A stretch of 31,782 nt of DNA from an uncultured Rothia sp. (GTDB lineage: Bacteria > Actinomycetota > Actinomycetes > Actinomycetales > Micrococcaceae), in the NCBI RefSeq assembly GCF_937976295.1, contig NZ_CALJRY010000390.1, positions 1-31,782 of the forward strand. The letters are read 5' to 3'. A program made the translations under genes and the position numbers. Numbering within the stretch: the first letter of the stretch is position 1; each line of letters starts with the position of its first letter. Under the pieces are notes generated by a model. The model ran no database searches. It was not told the origin of the DNA and saw only the letters and a list, made by a program, of their open reading frames with translations. Shown in pieces: positions 1 through 7,525 of the stretch.

Positions 1-964
1 CCAGGAGGGTCTTCGGGTTGACCGGAGTACCCGTACCCTCCGCCAGGTGGTCAATACGCTTCAGGATCAGGCCCTCACGTAGCGCCCACGGGCACACGCG
101 CATCGTCTCAATACCAAACGCCTCCATCGCCGCCTCCGCCGCGATAGCACCCGCCAGCACCTGCGCCGCACGCGCCTTCGAAACACCCGGCAAATCGCGG
201 CGCTCCTCCACAGTCATCGCCTCCATGCGACGAGTCCACAAACGCAAATCCTGCAAATGCATCTCACGCTTCACATACGGACCCTCCGAAGACGGCGCCG
301 CACCACAAATACGCGCCAACGAACGGAACGTCTTCGACGTACCCACCGTCATATCCGGCGCACCATAACGCAACAGATTCTCCGCCACCGGGGCAATCTG
401 CTCACGCACATACTTACGCAGACGCTTCACCTGCTTCGGCTTCGGCGGCTGCTCATCAAAGAACTCACGGGTCAGGCGACCCGCGCCCAGCGGCACGCTC
501 ATCGCCGCATCAGGCATGGCGTTCGTGCCAATCGAGAACTCAAAGGAGCCACCACCAATGTCAAAATCAAGGATGCGGCCCGCACCCCAACCCTGCCAGC
601 GACGCACCGCAAAGTACGTAATCGCCGCCTCCTGGTCGCCCGAAATACCGTTCAGGCTCACGCCGGTCTGCTCACGCACCTGATGCAGCACCGCCGCACC
701 ATTACCCGCCTCACGGATAGCGCTCGTGGCGAACGCCAGCAGGTCCTCCGCCTCATTCTCGATAGCGAAATCGCGGGCGCTAGCCACGAAGCGGGTCAGC
801 GCGTCCGCGCCCTCCTGCGAAATATTGCCCTCAGCATCGAGGTACTGCACGAGCTGCAACTGAATCTTGTGCGACGCGTACGGTTCGGGGCGCGCTCCAG
901 GGCGGCCATCAATCAGCAGCAGGTGGACCGTATTCGACCCGACATCCAGAACTCCCAGGCGCAC
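1..964 (-). CDS. ppx: Ppx/GppA family exopolyphosphatase (3' end cut by window)
   Basis: The minus-strand frame opens with a GTG at 964 and stays open to the left edge (321 codons), so only the last residues can be missing if the protein has the family's usual 310-330 residues. The N-terminus reads RLGVLDVGSNTVHLLLIDG, the phosphate-1 motif of the ASKHA-fold Ppx/GppA family, which hydrolyses inorganic polyphosphate or pppGpp in the cytoplasm. A purine-rich ribosome-binding site (GGGGAGGGG) lies just upstream of the GTG and supports this start. The gene is read away from topA; a hairpin (1023-1055) and a GATAAT box (998-1003) lie upstream. The choice between polyphosphatase and pppGpp phosphatase cannot be made from sequence alone; actinobacterial homologues are mostly annotated as polyphosphatases. 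Confidence 0.88.
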   Translation of the reverse strand, partial: MRLGVLDVGSNTVHLLLIDGRPGARPEPYASHKIQLQLVQYLDAEGNISQEGADALTRFVASARDFAIENEAEDLLAFATSAIREAGNGAAVLHQVREQTGVSLNGISGDQEAAITYFAVRRWQGWGAGRILDFDIGGGSFEFSIGTNAMPDAAMSVPLGAGRLTREFFDEQPPKPKQVKRLRKYVREQIAPVAENLLRYGAPDMTVGTSKTFRSLARICGAAPSSEGPYVKREMHLQDLRLWTRRMEAMTVEERRDLPGVSKARAAQVLAGAIAAEAAMEAFGIETMRVCPWALREGLILKRIDHLAEGTGTPVNPKTLL

Positions 965-993
965 GATGCGCTCCCCTCCCCCGCCCCGTGGCG

Positions 994-1055
994 GGATATT
1001 ATCCACGTGCGGTACCGCAGGTGCGGTGCCTCTTCCAGTCTGTCAGAGGCACCGC
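994..1055 (-). promoter_or_regulatory. Candidate ppx upstream region with 11-bp perfect hairpin
   Basis: A perfect 11-bp inverted repeat (1023-1033 with 1045-1055, 11-nt loop) has no T tract on either side, so it is not a convincing intrinsic terminator. It covers the place where a -35 box would lie for a GATAAT -10 at 998-1003 serving ppx. The -10 itself sits inside an 11-bp palindrome (GGATATTATCC, 994-1004). An operator is possible. Nothing else is recognisable between 965 and the topA terminator. Confidence 0.35.
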
Positions 1056-1182
1056 TCACTCCGCAAACAATCCGGGCAGATGCTCAACATCAGCACAGCA
1101 CTGGCACAAAAACGCAGCTCGGGCGCAAAATTGCCCACCCGAACGCGCCGGGCACCCCGAGCACAAACGTTCCTCGGGCACG

Positions 1183-1242
1183 CAAAAGGCGCAGGAGGCG
1201 CCCCACCCCCACGCGGGGGTTTCGGGACGCATCCTGCGCCTT
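1183..1242 (-). terminator. Intrinsic terminator of topA
   Basis: An 11-bp perfect stem (1186-1196 with 1232-1242) contains a smaller GC-rich hairpin in its loop. On the minus strand the stem is followed by TTTT (1184-1187), which fits termination of topA transcription 37 bp past its stop codon. Confidence 0.7.
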
Positions 1243-1278
1243 CAGTTCAGTTCAAAGTGCGCTCGGCTACTCGGCTGA

Positions 1279-4077
1279 TTACTCGGCGGTCTTCTTTGCC
1301 GCGGTCTTACGAGTGGTCGTCTTCTTCGCGGTAGTAGACTTTGCGGTCGTCTTCTTAGTAGTGGTCTTCTTCGCGGCGGTCTTACGCTTGACCGGGCCCT
1401 TCGCACGCTTGTCAGCCAGCAGCTGCACCGCACGCTCGTGGGTCAGCGACTCGACCGACTCCGCACGCGGAACCGTAATGTTCGTAATACCGTCGGTGAT
1501 GTACGGGCCAAAGCGGCCGTCCTTCACCACAATCTTCTTCTCGCTGACCGGGTCCACGCCCAGCTCAGCCAGCGGGGGCTTAGCCGCCGCACGACCGCGC
1601 TGCTTCGGCTGGGAGTAAATCTCCAGTGCCTGCTCCAGCGTAATCGTGAAAATCTCCTCCTCGCTACCAATCGAGCGGGAGTCCGTGCCCTTCTTCAGGT
1701 ACGGGCCAAAGCGACCGTTCTGCACGGTAATTTCCACGCCCTCAGCGTCGGTACCGAGCACGCGCGGCAGGCTCATCAGCTGCAGTGCCTGCTCCAGGGT
1801 CACGGTCGCCAGGTCCATGGACTTGAACAGGGACGCGGTGCGCGGCTTGGCGGGCTTCGGCTTCTTCTTCGGCTTGGGCTTACCGTTCTTGTAGTACTCG
1901 GTCGGCTGCGCGTCCAGGTACGCCTGGATCTGCTCCTCGGTCATCTCTTCGATGACTTCGGTGACGTAGGGGCCGTAGCGGCCGTCGCGTGCCACAATCT
2001 GGTTGCCGGAGACCGGGTCCACGCCGAGCACGCGGCCGTCGGACTTGCCCTGTTCGAGCAGTTCGCGTGCCTTCGCTTCGGTCAGTTCGTCCGGTGCCAG
2101 GTCGGCGGGTACGTTCGCGCGGATCGGTTCGGTCAGTTCGCCGGTCTCGGTATCGAGGGTGCCTTCGGCTTCCAGGTAGGGGCCGAACTTGCCCACGCGC
2201 AGCACAATACCGTCCGCGATCGGGATGGAGTTGATGCTGCGGGCGTCAATCTCGCCGAGGTTGTCGACGATGGGCTTCAGGCCGCGCTTGGAACCGCCGC
2301 CGAAGTAGAACTCGCCCAGCCATTCGACGCGGGATTCTTCGCCGCGTGCGATGCGGTCGAGGTCTTCTTCCATCTGCGCGGTGAACTCGTAGTTCACGTA
2401 GGGGCCGAAGCTGGATTCGAGCAGGCGCACCACGGAGAACGCGATCCAGGACGGAATCAGCGAACCAGAACGAACGTTCACGTATCCGCGGTCCATGATG
2501 GTCGAAATAACCGCCGCGTAGGTGGACGGGCGGCCAATGCCCAGCTCGTCCAGGGTCTTCACGAGGGATGCCTCGGTGTAGCGCGGAGGCGGCAGGGTCT
2601 CGTGGCCGGCGGGTTCAATCGCCTCGGCGGTCAGTGCCTCGCCGGTGGTCAGGTTCGGCAGGCGCTTCTCAGCGTCCTTCGCCTCACGCTCAGCCACGCG
2701 GGATGCGTCAACACCCTCCTCGTAGGCGGCGAGGAAGCCGCGGAAGGTGATGACGGTGCCGGATGCAGCGAACTCAGCGTCCTGGCCGTTAGATGCCACG
2801 GCGCCCAGGCGCACGGAGGCGGTGGAACCGGTCGCGTCGGCCATCTGGGAGGCGACGGTACGCTTCCAGATCAGCTCGTAGAGGCGGAATTCGTCGTTGG
2901 ACAGGGCGCCGCGCACAGCGTCCGGGGTGCGGAAGGTGTCACCGGCGGGGCGGATTGCTTCGTGGGCTTCCTGCGCGTTCTTGCTCTTGGAGGTGTACAC
3001 GCGCGGTGCGGAGGGCACGAATTCTGCGCCGTACAGCTCGGATGCCTGGCGGCGTGCGGCGGAGATTGCCTGCTCGCTCAGTGCCACCGAGTCGGTACGC
3101 ATGTAGGTGATGTAACCGTTTTCGTAGAGGCGCTGCGCCACCTGCATGGTCACGCGGGAGGAGAAACGCAGCTTACGTGCGGCTTCCTGCTGCAGGGTGG
3201 AGGTGGTGAACGGCGCTGCCGGGCGGCGCTTGTACGGCTTGGTCTCAACGGAGCGCACCGAGAACGCGGCGGACTGCAGGGCTACGGCGAGCGCGCGGGC
3301 GGCTTCCTCGTTCAGGTGGGTGACCTTGGAGGTGTTGAGGGTGCCGTCGTCGGCGAAGTCCTTGCCGGTGGCGATGCGGTTGCCGTCTACGGCGACCAGC
3401 TTGGCGTCGAAGCCTTCGGAGGATGCGGTCAGGAAGCGTCCGGACAGGTCCCAGTAGTTGGCGGCGACGAATGCCATGCGTTCGCGTTCGCGTTCGACGA
3501 CGAGGCGGGTTGCGACGGACTGCACGCGACCTGCGGAGAGGCCGCGGCCGACCTTGCGCCAGAGCACGGGGGAAATTTCGTAGCCGTAGATTCGGTCGAG
3601 GATGCGGCGGGTTTCCTGCGCGTCGACCAGGTGCAGGTCGATGTCGCGCAGTTCGCCGAAGGCGCGCTGAATGGCTTCCCGGGTGATTTCGGGGAAGGTC
3701 ATGCGGTAGACGGGTACCTTGGGCTTGAGGACTTCTTTGAGGTGCCATGCGATGGCTTCACCTTCGCGGTCACCATCGGTTGCCAGGTAGAGCGCGTCTA
3801 CTTCTTTGAGTTTGCGCTTGAGTTCGGCGACCTTTTTCTTCTTGTCGGGGTTGACCACGTAGTAGGGTTCGAAGTTCTCTTCAACGTTGACAGCGAACTT
3901 GCCGACGGGGCTCTTTTTGAGGTTTTCGGGCAGTTCGGAGGGCTGCGGAAGGTCGCGGATATGGCCCATGGATGAGTCGACGAGGTAGTCCTCGCCGAGG
4001 TAGCTGCTAATGGTTTTGACCTTGGAGGGAGACTCCACAATCAGCAGGGCTTTTCCGTTCTTTGCCTGAGCGGGCAC
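1279..4077 (-). CDS. topA: DNA topoisomerase I (type IA)
   Basis: A 932-residue type IA topoisomerase that relaxes negatively supercoiled DNA through a covalent 5'-phosphotyrosine. The N-terminal Toprim domain carries the metal-binding DGDREGEAIAWH motif (D101, D103, E105). The catalytic tyrosine is Y325 in GYITYMRTDS. Downstream come several FGPY/GRYGPY-type repeats (topoisomerase C-terminal repeats, about residues 600-890), and the protein ends in about 35 residues rich in K, T and A (KKTTTKKTTAK-like), the basic tail usual in actinobacterial TopA in place of zinc fingers. The start is a GTG at 4077 preceded by AGAGGAG at a proper distance. The gene appears monocistronic, with a terminator at 1183-1242 and a 400-bp upstream spacer. 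All key residues are present. Confidence 0.97.
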   Translation of the reverse strand: MPAQAKNGKALLIVESPSKVKTISSYLGEDYLVDSSMGHIRDLPQPSELPENLKKSPVGKFAVNVEENFEPYYVVNPDKKKKVAELKRKLKEVDALYLATDGDREGEAIAWHLKEVLKPKVPVYRMTFPEITREAIQRAFGELRDIDLHLVDAQETRRILDRIYGYEISPVLWRKVGRGLSAGRVQSVATRLVVERERERMAFVAANYWDLSGRFLTASSEGFDAKLVAVDGNRIATGKDFADDGTLNTSKVTHLNEEAARALAVALQSAAFSVRSVETKPYKRRPAAPFTTSTLQQEAARKLRFSSRVTMQVAQRLYENGYITYMRTDSVALSEQAISAARRQASELYGAEFVPSAPRVYTSKSKNAQEAHEAIRPAGDTFRTPDAVRGALSNDEFRLYELIWKRTVASQMADATGSTASVRLGAVASNGQDAEFAASGTVITFRGFLAAYEEGVDASRVAEREAKDAEKRLPNLTTGEALTAEAIEPAGHETLPPPRYTEASLVKTLDELGIGRPSTYAAVISTIMDRGYVNVRSGSLIPSWIAFSVVRLLESSFGPYVNYEFTAQMEEDLDRIARGEESRVEWLGEFYFGGGSKRGLKPIVDNLGEIDARSINSIPIADGIVLRVGKFGPYLEAEGTLDTETGELTEPIRANVPADLAPDELTEAKARELLEQGKSDGRVLGVDPVSGNQIVARDGRYGPYVTEVIEEMTEEQIQAYLDAQPTEYYKNGKPKPKKKPKPAKPRTASLFKSMDLATVTLEQALQLMSLPRVLGTDAEGVEITVQNGRFGPYLKKGTDSRSIGSEEEIFTITLEQALEIYSQPKQRGRAAAKPPLAELGVDPVSEKKIVVKDGRFGPYITDGITNITVPRAESVESLTHERAVQLLADKRAKGPVKRKTAAKKTTTKKTTAKSTTAKKTTTRKTAAKKTAE

Positions 4078-4432
4078 GGCACTCCTCTATCTGTGTGTTG
4101 AAAAGCTACGTATTCAACCATAACCTACGCTGGCACCTGTGGGCGCCGGCGGGGCGTGGTGTATTCGCGGGTGATGTGAATAGTGGGGGTGTAATTTGTG
4201 TTGAGTTTATGTGGTGCGTTCGGTGCGTTTCATGCGGCGAGCGCGCGGTGGCCCGGCGCGCGGCGAGCTATCCCGGTTCTTGTTGATGTGACCGGGCGTG
4301 TTGAGCTTGCACGAGTGCGCAGGGTACTCGGTACATCATACGGTACCGGAAGCGGTGGTGTGTGCACGGGGGTATGTGCACGGGGTGCACGAGGCGGGGG
4401 CTGGAGCGCACCGCACGGCGCCCGCATCTGTG
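4078..4432. other. topA upstream spacer
   Basis: No supportable gene lies in this stretch between topA and the FMN-binding gene, both on the minus strand. It must hold the topA promoter. The only structured element near topA is an inverted repeat GTTGAA-N10-TTCAAC (4097-4102 with 4113-4118), about 20 bp upstream of the start codon, which could be an operator or chance. The rest is GC-rich and shows short GGTAC and GTGCACGGG repetitions around 4325-4390 without clear meaning. Confidence 0.4.
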
Positions 4433-4481
4433 CTTCTAGCCCGTTCACCTGCACTTCTAGCCCGCTAGCCAACCCTTCTAG
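4433..4481 (-). repeat. 21-bp tandem repeat carrying the stop codon
   Basis: The heptamer CTTCTAG (plus strand) starts at 4433, 4454 and 4475, exactly 21 bp apart, with partial similarity between the intervening bases. The copy at 4475 contains the TAG stop of the minus-strand gene 4478-4936. Because 21 is a multiple of 3, the two downstream copies place further in-frame TAG codons at 4457-4459 and 4436-4438. Confidence 0.75.
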
Positions 4482-4936
4482 CTGGTCAGGGTGTCCGAGT
4501 CGGGGTGGGTGCCGTCCAGGTATGCGGGCAGTAGCGGGTATTCGCGGCCGTACACGGTCTGCGGCACGATGCGCACCCACTGCATTTCGTGGGTTTCGGA
4601 GTCGGGCAGGTCGAAGGTGCGCACGATTTGCGGGGTCATTTCCGGCGGCAGCCAGTGCGCAATACCGACTACGATGACGGAGCGGATGCCGTCTTCGAGG
4701 GTTTCGTCGATTTCGAAGGCGACGCGGCGGCTGACCACCACGGAGGAGAACTTGTTGCCGCGGGTGGTGCGGATGTAGATTTCCTGCTTGTCGTTTTGGT
4801 GGGCGACGGCGTAGAGCACGGGCAGCACATCGACGTGCTGTCCGTCAGTGAGGATGAGGCGGCCGAGAGTGTTCGCGTGCAGACGCTCCCAGCACTTGTC
4901 GACGCTGATACTTTCATCGGGGTACAGGTTACTCAT
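4478..4936 (-). CDS. Pyridoxamine 5'-phosphate oxidase-like FMN-binding protein
   Basis: A 152-residue protein of the FMN-binding split-barrel (PNPOx-like) superfamily. It shows the family's opening (xxxCWxxLxxxxLGRLILTDG, residues 15-32), then PVLYAV, the RTTRGNKF flavin-phosphate-type segment and the VVVSRRVAFEID strand. Such stand-alone proteins in actinobacteria bind FMN, F420 or haem and often act as small reductases or nitroimidazole-tolerance proteins. The substrate cannot be told here. No Shine-Dalgarno sequence precedes the ATG, but a TACACT box lies 6 nt upstream, suggesting a leaderless mRNA. The gene is divergent from the methyltransferase gene at 5117 and ends within a 21-bp tandem repeat. 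Confidence 0.85.
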   Translation of the reverse strand: MSNLYPDESISVDKCWERLHANTLGRLILTDGQHVDVLPVLYAVAHQNDKQEIYIRTTRGNKFSSVVVSRRVAFEIDETLEDGIRSVIVVGIAHWLPPEMTPQIVRTFDLPDSETHEMQWVRIVPQTVYGREYPLLPAYLDGTHPDSDTLTS

Positions 4937-4942
4937 GGTTTC

Positions 4943-4948
4943 AGTGTA
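4943..4948 (-). promoter_or_regulatory. -10 box (TACACT) for leaderless FMN-binding gene
   Basis: TACACT on the minus strand ends 6 nt before the ATG at 4936, so transcription would begin at the start codon. No good -35 hexamer is seen 16-18 bp further upstream. Confidence 0.5.
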
Positions 4949-5103
4949 TGCGATGGGGTGGGTGCTCTTGCGCAGATGACGGTTTTGGTCAGTGGGTGGG
5001 TCGGGGCTCGTGAGGTTAGGGCTTCTTCCCCGCTGGTCCGTGCGGCGTTCTCTGCCCGCCCCGTTCAGGCCAGTGGGTCGGGCGGTCGGGTGCGGCGGGT
5101 GCG

Positions 5104-5109
5104 TAGAAT
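5104..5109 (+). promoter_or_regulatory. -10 box (TAGAAT) for leaderless methyltransferase gene
   Basis: TAGAAT ends 7 nt before the ATG at 5117 and no ribosome-binding site is present. The in-frame ATG at 5108 overlaps the box itself and is therefore disfavoured as start. Confidence 0.55.
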
Positions 5110-5116
5110 GGTGTGC

Positions 5117-6826
5117 ATGACTATTTCTGCCGCCACTTTCGCCCCCGAGTACGCCGCCGTTGCGGATGCTCCCCGCAGCGATGATTACGCCCGCCTGGCC
5201 CGCATCCGTGAACGCCTGCTAGCGTTGAACTACAGCTATGACGCTGTGCAGGAGCTGCTGGGCGTTGAGGCGGCTGAGGCGATGGCTCGTGACCAGGTGG
5301 TTCCGGGCCTGTGGCGTGTCGAGCAGATTCTGCGCGGCGATTACAGCGTGGAGGAGAAGAACCTGGCGCGTCTGCTGGCGTTTTTCCTGCTGGCTCGCCC
5401 GCTCACCGAGGCTGAGGCAGCCGAGGTTTTCGCAGACACCCTGGTCGACTTCGAGAATGCCGCACTGATTGAGCGCGACGCCACGGATTCTGCCCACTGG
5501 ACCGCGAGCGTTGACCTGCGCCCGCACGCCGCCGATGACGGCACCGAAATCTTTGTTGCCGCCGACCTGGGTGCGCATCAGCGGCCCGGCGTGCTCCGTA
5601 AGGATCACGTGCTCGGCATTGGTCACGCCTCCCTGACTCTGGCGCAGATTACCGAGCGCACCCCCGTCAAGCGCGCCCTAGATGTGGGCACCGGTTGCGG
5701 TATTCAGACCTTCCACCTGCTCGCCCACGCTGAGCACGTGACCGCCACCGATATTTCGGAGCGTGCCCTGGCGTTCACCCGTTTTAACCTGCTGCTGAAC
5801 GCGCAGACGCTGAACATTGATCCGCAGAACCCGCAGGCGCGCGTGAGCCTGCGCGAAGGTTCCCTGCTAGAGCCGGTCGCCGGTGAGCTTTTCGACCTGG
5901 TGGTGTCGAACCCGCCGTTCGTGATCACCCCGCGCGTTGCCGGTGAGAGCGCCGATGAGCAGTTCACCTACCGTGACGGCGGCCTGCCCGGTGACGAAAT
6001 TGTGAGCACAATGGTGCGTCAGCTGCCGTCGGTGCTGGTGCCCGGTGGCCGCGCGCAGATGCTGGGCAACTGGGAGATTATTCGTGATTCTAAGGACCCG
6101 GAAGCACCGCGTCCGTGGGATGAGCGCCCGCGCGCCTGGGTTGCTGACGGTGGCGCGGAGGCGTGGTTTATTCAGCGTGAGGCGCTGACCCCCGCTTCCT
6201 ACGCGGAGACCTGGTTGAAGGATGCGAGCGAGAACCGCGACCGCAGCCACTACGAGCAGACTTATGTGGCGTACCTGAACGACTTCGCTTCCCGGAACGT
6301 TCATTCTATTGGTTTCGGCATGATTTGGCTGCGCCGCCCGACCGAGGCGACCGCGGCAGGCGTGACCGCGCCCCTGCAGCGTTTCGAGGAGATCACCTAC
6401 CCGATTCAGCAGCCCATCGCCCGCGCCCTGACCGAGTCTGTGCGCCGCTACGACCGCCTCGCCGCCATGGACGATGAGGCGCTCCTCGCCGCGCACCTGG
6501 AGGTCGCCGAGGACGTCACCGAGGAACGCCACGGCCGCCCCGGTGCCGAGCATCCCAGCGTGATTTTGCTGCGTGCCGGTTCGGGTCTGTGCCGCACCCA
6601 GCTGCTCTCCACCGAGACGGCTGGCTTTGCGTCGGCGAGCGATGGTGAGCTTGCCGTGGGCCAGATTGTGGCGGCTCTTGCCATGCTGCTTTCCTGGCCC
6701 GAATACGACGAGGCTGCCGCCGCGGCACGCGGTACGCAGGAGCAGCATCCGCGCGACACCCTGCTGCATGCGGTGCGCGAGCTGGTGCTCAAGAGCTTCC
6801 TGCACTTTAGCGATGAGCAGGGCTAA
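5117..6826 (+). CDS. Class I SAM-dependent methyltransferase with NPPF motif (DUF7059-type N-terminus)
   Basis: A 569-residue protein. The N-terminal 180 residues form an alpha-helical region typical of a conserved actinobacterial methyltransferase family. A class I Rossmann methyltransferase follows, with motif I LDVGTGCGIQTFHLL (SAM binding), acidic loop ATDISERAL and catalytic motif IV VVSNPPF, the signature of HemK/RsmC-like enzymes that methylate an amide or exocyclic nitrogen in proteins or RNA. The C-terminal third is family-specific. The substrate is unknown. The start at 5117 is chosen because a TAGAAT box sits 7 nt upstream (leaderless); the frame is open further upstream but that stretch overlaps the divergent gene. 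The stop is 2 nt before the GTG of the next gene, so the two are probably co-translated. Confidence 0.88.
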   Translation: MTISAATFAPEYAAVADAPRSDDYARLARIRERLLALNYSYDAVQELLGVEAAEAMARDQVVPGLWRVEQILRGDYSVEEKNLARLLAFFLLARPLTEAEAAEVFADTLVDFENAALIERDATDSAHWTASVDLRPHAADDGTEIFVAADLGAHQRPGVLRKDHVLGIGHASLTLAQITERTPVKRALDVGTGCGIQTFHLLAHAEHVTATDISERALAFTRFNLLLNAQTLNIDPQNPQARVSLREGSLLEPVAGELFDLVVSNPPFVITPRVAGESADEQFTYRDGGLPGDEIVSTMVRQLPSVLVPGGRAQMLGNWEIIRDSKDPEAPRPWDERPRAWVADGGAEAWFIQREALTPASYAETWLKDASENRDRSHYEQTYVAYLNDFASRNVHSIGFGMIWLRRPTEATAAGVTAPLQRFEEITYPIQQPIARALTESVRRYDRLAAMDDEALLAAHLEVAEDVTEERHGRPGAEHPSVILLRAGSGLCRTQLLSTETAGFASASDGELAVGQIVAALAMLLSWPEYDEAAAAARGTQEQHPRDTLLHAVRELVLKSFLHFSDEQG

Positions 6827-6828
6827 GC

Positions 6829-7338
6829 GTGCGCATTTGGTCTCTTCACCCTTCCCTGCTTGATCGTCGCGCGCTGGTCGCCTGCTGGCGTGAAACTCTG
6901 CTGGCGCAGAAGGTGCTGCGGGGTCTGACTCGCGGGTATACGAACCATCCGCAGCTGATTCGTTTTCGTGCGCATCCGCAGCCGCTGGAGGCGGTTGCCG
7001 CCTACCTATCCGGGCTGGCGGATGAGGCGGATGCCCGCGGCTACTCTTTCAACCGTGCGCTGATTGGTGCGGGCGAAAGCACTGATAAAGCCGGCAAAAA
7101 CGGCGCCGATAAGGCAGAAAACCCGTACGCTTCGGTTGCGCGTATTCCCGTCCCTCTCGGGCAGCTGGAGTACGAGCTCGCCTTTTTACGGCATAAGGTG
7201 GCGGGGCGCGACCCGGAGTGGGAGCGCCGGTTGAGCGAGCGTTTGGCGACGCGCGGCGAGTTGGCGGCGTGTGCGCATCCGCTTTTTGAGGTGGTTCCGG
7301 GGGCTATTGAGCCCTGGGAAAAGACGAAAGATTTCTAA
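6829..7338 (+). CDS. Pyrimidine dimer DNA glycosylase/endonuclease V family protein
   Basis: A 169-residue protein starting MRIWSLHPSLLDRRALVACW and continuing RETLLAQKVL, then TRGYTNHPQLIRFR. This matches the bacterial Pyr_excise family related to T4 endonuclease V (DenV), a glycosylase/AP lyase acting on UV cyclobutane dimers. E22 in CWRE aligns with the catalytic Glu23 of T4 endonuclease V. The T4 nucleophile is the alpha-amine of Thr2; here that column is occupied by Met1. The GTG start is 2 nt after the methyltransferase stop. A hairpin terminator follows at 7349-7400. The family match is good; activity on pyrimidine dimers is unproven for most bacterial members. Confidence 0.85.
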   Translation: MRIWSLHPSLLDRRALVACWRETLLAQKVLRGLTRGYTNHPQLIRFRAHPQPLEAVAAYLSGLADEADARGYSFNRALIGAGESTDKAGKNGADKAENPYASVARIPVPLGQLEYELAFLRHKVAGRDPEWERRLSERLATRGELAACAHPLFEVVPGAIEPWEKTKDF

Positions 7339-7348
7339 AAACGTGAGC

Positions 7349-7400
7349 ATAGTAATGCCCCGGCGGTAACCCTTACGGGTGCCTGCCGGGGCATTGCTAT
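7349..7400. terminator. Bidirectional hairpin terminator
   Basis: A 16-bp stem with one mismatch (7349-7364 with 7385-7400) and a 20-nt loop lies just past the stop of the glycosylase gene. It also lies past the minus-strand monooxygenase gene, so it can serve both convergent genes. There is no long T tract. Confidence 0.65.
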
Positions 7401-7474
7401 ATGTACGGCTCAAGCTACAGTGGCTCAAGCATCTCAGCTCGTTATAGAGCGCCGAAAACAGCTTGGCGCTGGAT

Positions 7475-7525
7475 CTTTACCTCAGGGGCTTTACCTCTGG
7501 GTTTTTACCTTGAGGGTCTTTACTT
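7475..7525 (-). repeat. 14-15-bp tandem repeat carrying the stop codon
   Basis: CTTTACCT or near matches (plus strand) start at 7475, 7489, 7503 and 7518. On the minus strand the units read roughly AGGTAAAGACCCTG. The first unit in reading direction contains the TAA stop (7520-7522) of the monooxygenase gene; three more follow downstream. Confidence 0.7.

Noticed and set aside
1279..1400. Lysine/threonine repeat tail of TopA as a novel domain
   Set aside because: Basic repeat tails of this kind are normal in actinobacterial TopA.
257..1618. 453-codon plus-strand frame across ppx and the topA end
   Set aside because: It crosses a terminator and two real minus-strand genes and encodes an arginine-rich shadow.
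1438..3975. 845-codon plus-strand open frame opposite topA
   Set aside because: It is the antisense shadow of a highly conserved gene in GC-rich DNA. Its translation is low-complexity and shows no known domain.
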